Part shown: piece after piece, positions 7,978 to 13,482 of the stretch
Layout of the letters: each line of letters starts with the position of its first letter
Position numbering within the stretch: the stretch's first letter is position 1
Assembly (NCBI GenBank): GCA_023427945.1
Contig: JAEYZR010000084.1
Location: 1 to 13,482, forward strand
Direction of reading: 5' to 3'
DNA length: 13,482 nt
DNA from: Pseudomonadota bacterium
GTDB taxonomy: Bacteria > Pseudomonadota > Gammaproteobacteria > Burkholderiales > Burkholderiaceae_B
Notes under the pieces: generated by a model
What the model saw: the letters and a program-made list of their open reading frames with translations, nothing else
The model's database searches: none
Told to the model about the DNA's origin: nothing
Made by a program: the position numbers and the translations under genes

Positions 7978-8856
7978 ATGGCTGCTATCACCGCTGCGTT
8001 GGTTAAAGAGCTTCGTGAAAAGACCGATGCTCCCATGATGGAATGCAAAAAAGCACTGACCGAGGCCGATGGCGATCTGGCACGCGCCGAAGAAATCCTT
8101 CGCGTCAAGCTCGGTAGCAAGGCAGGCAAGGCAGCTTCGCGCGTGACGACCGAAGGTCTGATCGGCCTGTTCATTTCAGAAGATGGCAAACAAGGCGCCG
8201 TCCTCGAAGTGAACTGCGAAACCGACTTTGTTGCGAAAAATGATGACTTCGTCAGCTTCGTGAACAATGTCGCAAAACTGGCTGCAACCGAAAATCCCGC
8301 CGACGTGGCAGCGCTCAGCGCACTGCCGCTGGCTGACGGCACCGTCGAAAGCGTGCGTGCCGGCCTGATCGGAAAAATCGGCGAAAACATGACGATCCGT
8401 CGTTTTGCCCGTTTTGAGACGCCCAACAAGCTGGCCAGCTACGTGCACGGCGGACGCATCGGTGTGCTGGTGGAATTCACGGGCGACGACGAAGTCGGCA
8501 AGGATCTGGCCATGCACATCGCAGCGGCCAAGCCCCGCGCCTTGAACGCCGATGGCGTGCCTGCAGACCTGATCGCCACCGAGCGTTCGGTTGCCGAGCA
8601 GAAGGCTGCCGAATCGGGCAAGCCGGCCGAAATCGTCTCGAAGATGGTCGAAGGTGCCGTGTCCAAGTATCTGAAAGAAGTTGCTCTGGTGTCGCAGCCG
8701 TTCGTCAAGAACGACAAGCAGACCATCGAGCAAATGCTCAAGGAGAAGGGCGCCACGGTACAGCAGTTCGCCCTGTTCATCGTGGGTGAAGGTTTTGAGA
8801 AGAAGTCGACCGACTTCGCAGCCGAAGTGGCCGCTGCCGCTGCCGGTCTGGCATAA
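7978..8856 (+). CDS. tsf: Elongation factor Ts
   Basis: EF-Ts is the nucleotide exchange factor that releases GDP from EF-Tu during protein synthesis. The 292-residue protein shows the N-terminal UBA-like region (KELREKTDAPMMECKKAL at 10-27), the EF-Tu-contacting core motif TDFV at 82-85, and two core subdomains with the pair IGLFIS / IGVLVE. The length is normal for Burkholderiales. The ATG at 7978 has a GGAGA site at 7968-7972. The frame is open a further 15 codons upstream, but these lie within the hairpin region and do not resemble the family. It follows rpsB after 142 bases holding two hairpins and is followed by another terminator-like hairpin. Confidence 0.98.
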   Translation: MAAITAALVKELREKTDAPMMECKKALTEADGDLARAEEILRVKLGSKAGKAASRVTTEGLIGLFISEDGKQGAVLEVNCETDFVAKNDDFVSFVNNVAKLAATENPADVAALSALPLADGTVESVRAGLIGKIGENMTIRRFARFETPNKLASYVHGGRIGVLVEFTGDDEVGKDLAMHIAAAKPRALNADGVPADLIATERSVAEQKAAESGKPAEIVSKMVEGAVSKYLKEVALVSQPFVKNDKQTIEQMLKEKGATVQQFALFIVGEGFEKKSTDFAAEVAAAAAGLA

Positions 8857-8871
8857 CTCTGGCATTACCCT

Positions 8872-8914
8872 GGGCCGGCGTCAGGCACAGTCCTGCGCCG
8901 GCCCGTTTCTTGTC
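8872..8914 (+). terminator. Intrinsic terminator or attenuator after tsf
   Basis: GGGCCGGCG (8872-8880) pairs perfectly with CGCCGGCCC (8896-8904). The stem extends through CAGG/CCTG (8882-8885 and 8892-8895) with one bulged T. A T-rich but interrupted tract, GTTTCTTGTCTT, follows. This is the strongest hairpin in the window and would end most rpsB-tsf transcripts. Because pyrH has no obvious consensus promoter in the 95-base gap, some read-through is likely. Confidence 0.7.
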
Positions 8915-8951
8915 TTACACTTTCGTCGGAAATGTACTGAGGATAAAACCT

Positions 8952-9665
8952 ATGGTCAAAGCGTATAAACGGGTCCTTCTCAAACTGTCCGGCGAGGCAC
9001 TGATGGGCGATGATGCGTTCGGCATCAATCGCAGCACCATCGTGCGCATGACCGAAGAAGTCGCGGAAGTCGCCGCCTTGGGCGTGGAGCTTGCCATCGT
9101 TATCGGCGGTGGCAACATTTTTCGCGGTGTTGCGCCAGGCGCCCAGGGAATGGACCGGGCCACCGCAGATTACATGGGCATGATGGCGACCATCATGAAC
9201 GCGCTTGCACTGCAGGACGCGTTGAAGCACCGGGGCATCGACAGCCGCGTGCAGTCGGCGCTCAATATCGAGCAAGTGGTCGAACCCTACATTCGCCCCA
9301 AGGCCCTGCGTTATCTGGAAGAGGGCCGAGTCGTCATTTTAGCCGCCGGTACCGGCAACCCATTTTTCACGACCGATACGGCTGCCGCTCTGCGGGGCGC
9401 GGAAATCGGTGCGGAGATCGTCCTGAAGGCCACCAAGGTGGATGGCATCTACAGTGCGGATCCCAACAAGGATCCCGAGGCGACACGCTACACGCGGATC
9501 AGCTTCGACGAGGTCATCAGCCGCCGGCTGGAAGTCATGGATGCAACAGCGTTTGCCTTGTGCCGTGACCAAAAACTCCCGATCAAGGTGTTTTCGATCA
9601 ACAAGCATGGTGCGCTCAAGCGCGTGGTGCTTGGTGAGGACGAGGGCACTCTGGTACACGTATAG
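8952..9665 (+). CDS. pyrH: Uridylate kinase
   Basis: PyrH phosphorylates UMP to UDP, feeding all pyrimidine nucleotide synthesis. It is the bacterial amino-acid-kinase-fold enzyme, hexameric and controlled by GTP and UTP. The 237 residues show KLSGEAL at 11-17, GGGNIFRG at 52-59, D73 in the UMP-binding region, and GTGNPFFTTD at 133-142. The frame is open for 14 codons further upstream. The ATG at 8952 fits the family start (VKAYKRVLLKLSGE) and has GAGGA at 8939-8943, 8 bases before it. It follows tsf after 95 bases and precedes frr by 18 bases, the usual bacterial order. Confidence 0.98.
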   Translation: MVKAYKRVLLKLSGEALMGDDAFGINRSTIVRMTEEVAEVAALGVELAIVIGGGNIFRGVAPGAQGMDRATADYMGMMATIMNALALQDALKHRGIDSRVQSALNIEQVVEPYIRPKALRYLEEGRVVILAAGTGNPFFTTDTAAALRGAEIGAEIVLKATKVDGIYSADPNKDPEATRYTRISFDEVISRRLEVMDATAFALCRDQKLPIKVFSINKHGALKRVVLGEDEGTLVHV

Positions 9666-9683
9666 ATCTGAGAGGAATCAAGC

Positions 9684-10244
9684 ATGAGCGTTGCAGAACT
9701 AAAGAAATCGACCGATTCGCGCATGAGCAAGTCTATTGAGGCGCTCAAGGTGAATCTGTCCAAGATCCGGACGGGTCGTGCCCACGCCGGCATTCTCGAT
9801 CACGTTCACGTCGAGTACTACGGCTCGCCGGTTCCCTTGAGCCAGGTGGCCAACCTGAACCTGGCTGACGCACGGACAGTGACCGTGCAGCCTTACGAAA
9901 AGCAGATGGCTGGTGCCATCGAGCGCGCCATTCGCGAATCCGACTTGGGCCTGAACCCGATTTCCATGGGCGAAACCATCCGCGTTCCCATGCCTGCCTT
10001 GACCGAAGAGCGTCGTCGCGACCTGACCAAAGTCGTACGCACCGAGGGCGAGGACGCCAAGATTGCCATTCGCAATCTGCGTCGCGAGGCCAACGAAGGT
10101 CTCAAGAAACTGGTGAAGGACAAGGAAATCTCCGAAGACGACGAGCGCCGCGCCCAGGATGACGTGCAGAAACTGACTGATCGCTGTGTCGCCGACATCG
10201 ACAAGATGGTTGCTCAAAAAGAAGCTGAAATCATGACGGTGTAG
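9684..10244 (+). CDS. frr: Ribosome recycling factor
   Basis: RRF works with EF-G and IF3 to split the post-termination ribosome and free the mRNA. At 186 residues it is the standard length. The two-domain tRNA-like fold is supported by the N-terminal helix with LSKIRTGRAH (25-34), the beta-rich domain II, and the C-terminal helices with AIRNLRREANEGLKKL (about 128-143), which includes the conserved arginine. The ATG at 9684 has AGAGGA at 9671-9676. It lies 18 bases after pyrH and 11 bases before uppS, so it is probably cotranscribed with both. Confidence 0.98.
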   Translation: MSVAELKKSTDSRMSKSIEALKVNLSKIRTGRAHAGILDHVHVEYYGSPVPLSQVANLNLADARTVTVQPYEKQMAGAIERAIRESDLGLNPISMGETIRVPMPALTEERRRDLTKVVRTEGEDAKIAIRNLRREANEGLKKLVKDKEISEDDERRAQDDVQKLTDRCVADIDKMVAQKEAEIMTV

Positions 10245-10255
10245 GGCGGGGGTTT

Positions 10256-11032
10256 ATGACCAGCTCCACTCAGGCAGTCCCGGCAACGTCCGGGTCCCCG
10301 CGCCATGTGGCCATCATCATGGATGGCAACGGGCGCTGGGCAACGCGGCGCATGCTTCCGCGCACGATGGGGCACTCCAAGGGCGTGCAGAATGTGCGCG
10401 ATGTCGCCCGCGCATGCGTGCAGCATGGCATCGAATATCTCACGCTCTTCGCGTTCAGTTCCGAAAACTGGCGTCGGCCCGCCGACGAGGTGTCGCTTCT
10501 GATGAGCCTTTTCGTGAAGGCTCTGGAACGCGAAGTGTCGACCCTGGACAAGCAAGGCGTACGTTTGCACGTGGTGGGCGATCTGTCACCGTTCGAACCC
10601 CGTTTGCAGGCGTTGATACGGCAGGCCGAAGCCCAGACGTCAAAGAACGAACGCTTGCACATGACCATTGCGGCCAACTATGGTGGACGCTGGGACGTGC
10701 TGCAGGCCATGCGATCCTTGCTCAAGGCACAGCCCGAACTGGCTGCCCAGCCGGATCTGATCGACGAGACGAACCTGGCAAACCATCTCAGCATGGCATG
10801 GGCACCAGAGCCCGATCTTTTCATACGGACAGGCGGCGAACAGCGTGTGTCCAATTTCCTGATTTGGCAACTCGCCTACACTGAACTTTATTTCACCGAC
10901 AAATTCTGGCCGGACTTTGGCGAACCCGAGTTGCACGAAGCCATCCGCTGGTACAGTGGACGCGAACGTCGCTTCGGACGCACCAGCGAACAGTTGTCTG
11001 CCCACGTGGCAGGCTCATCGCCAAACATCTGA
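10256..11032 (+). CDS. uppS: Undecaprenyl diphosphate synthase (cis-prenyltransferase)
   Basis: UppS extends farnesyl diphosphate with eight isopentenyl units to make undecaprenyl diphosphate, the lipid carrier of peptidoglycan and other surface polymers. The 258-residue protein has the cis-prenyltransferase signature IMDGNGRWA (21-29) with catalytic D23, FSSENW (67-72), and the diphosphate-binding RTGGEQRVSN (191-200) with R191 and R197 followed by E210 (AYTELYF). The ATG at 10256 follows a G-rich site (GGCGGGGG) 11 bases after frr. The IPP it uses comes from the MEP pathway, whose dxr gene lies two genes downstream. Confidence 0.97.
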   Translation: MTSSTQAVPATSGSPRHVAIIMDGNGRWATRRMLPRTMGHSKGVQNVRDVARACVQHGIEYLTLFAFSSENWRRPADEVSLLMSLFVKALEREVSTLDKQGVRLHVVGDLSPFEPRLQALIRQAEAQTSKNERLHMTIAANYGGRWDVLQAMRSLLKAQPELAAQPDLIDETNLANHLSMAWAPEPDLFIRTGGEQRVSNFLIWQLAYTELYFTDKFWPDFGEPELHEAIRWYSGRERRFGRTSEQLSAHVAGSSPNI

Positions 11033-11060
11033 CGGCATCGCGCCACAGTAGGAGTTTCAC

Positions 11061-11939
11061 ATGTTGCGCCAGCGTGTTATCACCGCCGTACTGATGCTTG
11101 CAGTCCTGATCGCTACCCTGTGGGTTGATGCATCGTGGCCCTTTCTTGGTCTGCTGGCTCTTGCTTGCGGCTGCGCCGCCTGGGAGTGGTTACGTTTGAC
11201 ACTGCCTGCCCGCGTCATGCGCACCGGGGCCGTCTTGGGTGGCGCGCTTGTCTTTGCCGTATGCGTAGGCTTCATCACCCAGTGGACCGGCCCTGACGAT
11301 AGTTTCGGACGCGGCGAATCCGTCACTTGGCTAAGCCGGCTGATCTATGCCGTGGCCGCCATATGGGTAGTCGGCGTCATCCCGCTGGTCGTGCGCGGGG
11401 ATGCCAGCCGGTCGGGCGAAAGCCGGCTCTGGTCGATTTTTGCCCCACTGGCGCTTTTGACCGCATGGGTATCCCTGGCGATTATGTTCCTGATGTTTTC
11501 GGCCTGGTTTGTCATTTCATTGTTGATCACTGTGTGGGTGGCCGACGTGGGCGCCTATTTTGTGGGCCGAGCCATCGGAAAACGTAAGCTCGCGCCCCGT
11601 GTCAGCCCTGGAAAAACAGTGGAAGGAGCCCTGGCCGGCGTGGCGGGTGCGGTAGTCTGGCTGGTGGTCAGTGGATGGATCTGGCCAGATAGCTTCGGAT
11701 CGACGCTCATCGCCTACTGGACTCTGCCAGGCGCGATCCTTGTGGCGACGGTGCTGGGCATCATGTCGATCGTCGGAGACCTGTTTGAGTCGCTGCTCAA
11801 GCGCCGGGCGGGACGCAAGGATTCGAGCAACCTTCTTCCAGGGCACGGCGGCGTATTCGACCGAATCGATGCGATCATTCCTGTCGTCGTTTGCGCGCAG
11901 GCCTTCCTGGGAATCGGGGCTGCCTGGGGGTTGTCATGA
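11061..11939 (+). CDS. cdsA: Phosphatidate cytidylyltransferase
   Basis: CdsA makes CDP-diacylglycerol from CTP and phosphatidic acid, the branch point for bacterial phospholipids. It is a polytopic inner-membrane protein of 292 residues with many hydrophobic segments (for example about 7-22, 27-43, 56-73, 94-111, 127-160, 190-208 and 222-240). The family signature is complete at 244-268: S244, K247-R248, K253-D254, P260, H262-G-G, D267-R268. VADVGAYFVGR at 160-170 and SPGKTVEG at 182-189 are also typical. The start is supported by AGGAG at 11050-11054. Its TGA overlaps the dxr ATG (ATGA), so the two are translationally coupled. Confidence 0.97.
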   Translation: MLRQRVITAVLMLAVLIATLWVDASWPFLGLLALACGCAAWEWLRLTLPARVMRTGAVLGGALVFAVCVGFITQWTGPDDSFGRGESVTWLSRLIYAVAAIWVVGVIPLVVRGDASRSGESRLWSIFAPLALLTAWVSLAIMFLMFSAWFVISLLITVWVADVGAYFVGRAIGKRKLAPRVSPGKTVEGALAGVAGAVVWLVVSGWIWPDSFGSTLIAYWTLPGAILVATVLGIMSIVGDLFESLLKRRAGRKDSSNLLPGHGGVFDRIDAIIPVVVCAQAFLGIGAAWGLS

Positions 11940-13162
11940 ATAGTGCACCGAAGTCCGGTTCGAACCGCGTCGTCATCCTGGGCGCTACCGGTTCAGTTGG
12001 CGAAAGCACGCTGGATGTCATCGGCCAACACCCCGACCGTTTCAGCGTCTACGCACTTTCGGCCCACTCCCGCATGGACAAGCTCGCCCGATCGGCTGCC
12101 GCCAGTGGGGCAGAGGTCGTGGTCGTACCTGACGACGCGGCCCGACAGCGCTTCATGGACGCCTGGCCGCCCGGCGCAGCAAAGCTTCCGGAAATACGCG
12201 TAGGCGCACAGGCGCTCGCCGATACGGCCGCGGATGACCAGACCGACACCGTAATGGCCGCCATAGTCGGCGCAGCCGGGCTGCCTTCGGCCCTGGCGGC
12301 CGCCCAGGCGGGCAAACGCGTACTGCTTGCCAACAAAGAGGCGCTGGTTGCGGCGGGGTCGCTGTTCATGGCGGCGATTCGTGAGAACGGGGCAGAATTG
12401 TTGCCCATCGACAGCGAACACAACGCAATCTTCCAGTGCCTGCCGCATTCGTCTCGCGCCAGTGCGCCAAGCGAACCGGCCCGCGGTGTCAGAAAGCTGA
12501 CGCTGACCGCATCCGGCGGGCCATTTCGATCGACAGATCCTCAGTTGTTGCATGCCGTGACACCGGAACAGGCGTGCGCTCATCCGACCTGGTCGATGGG
12601 ACGCAAAATATCCGTCGATTCCGCAACAATGCTCAACAAGGGCCTGGAAGTCATCGAGGCGCACTGGCTGTTCGCCATGCCCGCTGACCAGATCGACGTG
12701 GTCATCCACCCCCAGAGCGTGGTGCACTCTCTCGTGACCTACGACGACGGGTCGGTATTGGCGCAGCTGGGCGCACCCGACATGCGCACGCCCATTGCCT
12801 ACGGCCTGGGTTTTCCGGATCGGATAGGCAGTGGCGTGGCCTCATTGGATCTTGCACAGGTCGGCAATCTGACGTTCGAGGCGCCTGATCTTCAACGATT
12901 CCCCTGCCTGAAACTTTCGTTCGATGCATTGCGGGCCGGGCAGGGTGCCTGCATCGCCCTGAATGCAGCCAACGAGGTCGCCGTCGAAGCCTTCCTGAAC
13001 GGACGCCTGGGCTACACGGCCATCGCGTCACTCATCGAGTCTGTATTGAACTGGCACGCCGGGCTGCCAACCACTTCTTTTTCCAGCCTGGACGACGTGC
13101 TCGCGCTCGATGCGAGCGCCCGGCGGCGGGCAACGTCCATGGGCCTGCTCGATGCGGCCTGA
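11936..13162 (+). CDS. dxr: 1-deoxy-D-xylulose 5-phosphate reductoisomerase
   Basis: Dxr converts 1-deoxyxylulose 5-phosphate to 2-C-methylerythritol 4-phosphate with NADPH, the second step of the MEP isoprenoid pathway and the target of fosmidomycin. The 408 residues include the NADPH-binding GATGSVGEST (16-25), LANKEAL (131-137), the metal-binding D159 and E161 (PIDSEHNA), ASGGPFR (192-198) of the active-site region, and NKGLEVIEAHWLF (234-246) with metal ligand E238. The start is the ATG at 11936, which overlaps the cdsA stop. The frame stays open for 15 codons inside cdsA, but those do not resemble the family. A short stretch at about 171-184 (SSRASAPSEPARGV) looks like a loop insertion relative to E. 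coli. Confidence 0.98.
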   Translation: MNSAPKSGSNRVVILGATGSVGESTLDVIGQHPDRFSVYALSAHSRMDKLARSAAASGAEVVVVPDDAARQRFMDAWPPGAAKLPEIRVGAQALADTAADDQTDTVMAAIVGAAGLPSALAAAQAGKRVLLANKEALVAAGSLFMAAIRENGAELLPIDSEHNAIFQCLPHSSRASAPSEPARGVRKLTLTASGGPFRSTDPQLLHAVTPEQACAHPTWSMGRKISVDSATMLNKGLEVIEAHWLFAMPADQIDVVIHPQSVVHSLVTYDDGSVLAQLGAPDMRTPIAYGLGFPDRIGSGVASLDLAQVGNLTFEAPDLQRFPCLKLSFDALRAGQGACIALNAANEVAVEAFLNGRLGYTAIASLIESVLNWHAGLPTTSFSSLDDVLALDASARRRATSMGLLDAA

Positions 13163-13183
13163 TTTCCAGCGGAGCCATTCCCA

Positions 13184-13482
13184 GTGCTGACAATCGTCGC
13201 CTTTCTCGTTGCCCTGGGCATCCTGATCACGATTCACGAGCTCGGCCACTACAGCGTGGCACGCTGGTGCGGCGTGCGGGTGCTGCGCTTTTCCGTCGGT
13301 TTTGGTCGGGTGATTTATCAACGTACCGATCGCCACGGCACAGAGTGGGCGTTGTCCATGCTGCCGCTGGGCGGCTACGTGAAGATGCAGGATGACCCGC
13401 CCCCCAATGCCTCTGCCGAGCAGGCTGCCGAGTCGTTCAATGCAAAGCCCGTGGGCCAACGTTTTGCCATCGTCGCAGCCGG
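13184..13482 (+). CDS. rseP: Site-2 intramembrane zinc protease RseP (5' part)
   Basis: Only the first 99 codons are inside the window; the gene runs off the right end. RseP cuts the anti-sigma factor RseA within the membrane to release sigma-E in envelope stress, and also clears signal-peptide remnants. The first membrane segment holds the zinc motif HELGH (H18, E19, H22). It is followed by VLRFSVGFG (33-41) and the conserved MLPLGGYVKM (59-68). The start is GTG at 13184, with GGAG at 13171-13174, 21 bases after dxr. No ATG alternative fits, because the family starts directly before this helix. The PDZ domains and second metal-binding segment would lie beyond the window. Confidence 0.95.
   Translation, partial: MLTIVAFLVALGILITIHELGHYSVARWCGVRVLRFSVGFGRVIYQRTDRHGTEWALSMLPLGGYVKMQDDPPPNASAEQAAESFNAKPVGQRFAIVAA

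Noticed and set aside
7083..8429. A 448-codon open frame on the minus strand opposite rpsB and tsf, including their gap.
   Set aside because: It lies antisense to two unmistakable highly expressed genes. Its translation is low-complexity (Ser/Thr/Ala/Val runs) with no recognisable domain, and strong codon bias in GC-rich genes commonly opens such frames.
8910..8938. A pyrH promoter: TTGTCT, 17-base spacer, TGTACT (8910-8938).
   Set aside because: Transcription would begin about 7 bases before the pyrH ATG, leaving the ribosome binding site outside the message.

Overview
This window is a dense, vertically inherited housekeeping region from a GC-rich betaproteobacterium. The gene order rpsB-tsf-pyrH-frr-uppS-cdsA-dxr-rseP, with map and glnD divergent from rpsB and a SPOR/CvpA/PurF block nearby, fits Burkholderiales. 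The protein sequences look most like Alcaligenaceae (the Bordetella/Achromobacter side). That placement is from memory of the families, not from a search.

Layout. (1) Positions 1-2914, plus strand: a possible last few codons of an upstream gene (folC by context), then a membrane-anchored SPOR-domain protein, a CvpA-family membrane protein overlapping it by 4 bases, and purF. A rho-independent terminator closes this block. (2) Positions 2993-6916, minus strand: map, glnD and dsbB, read in that order. map and glnD overlap by 14 bases, and glnD and dsbB are 8 bases apart, so this looks like one operon. It converges on purF. (3) Positions 6917-7076: a divergent promoter and leader region between map and rpsB, and the longest gene-free stretch in the window (160 bases). 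(4) Positions 7077-13482, plus strand: rpsB, tsf, pyrH, frr, uppS, cdsA, dxr and the first 99 codons of rseP, which runs off the window. The rpsB-tsf and tsf-pyrH gaps carry strong RNA hairpins. From pyrH onward the genes are tightly spaced or overlapping.

How the genes work together. rpsB, tsf and frr serve translation (30S assembly, EF-Tu recycling, ribosome recycling), and map trims the starting methionine from new proteins. pyrH and purF are key steps of pyrimidine and purine synthesis. dxr (MEP isoprenoid pathway) leads to the prenyl precursors used by UppS to make undecaprenyl diphosphate. CdsA makes CDP-diacylglycerol, and RseP is the intramembrane protease of envelope stress, so the 3' half is an envelope-building cluster. 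GlnD senses glutamine and controls PII by uridylylation. DsbB reoxidises DsbA. The SPOR protein probably acts at the division septum.

All complete genes look intact, with the key residues in place where I could recognise them. I found no mobile element, phage gene, CRISPR array, toxin-antitoxin pair, tRNA or rRNA, and no sign of a previously undescribed system. The points worth a second look are regulatory: hairpins in the rpsB leader, between rpsB and tsf, between tsf and pyrH and at the cvpA stop; a possibly shared -10 region between map and rpsB; and the attachment of dsbB to map-glnD.
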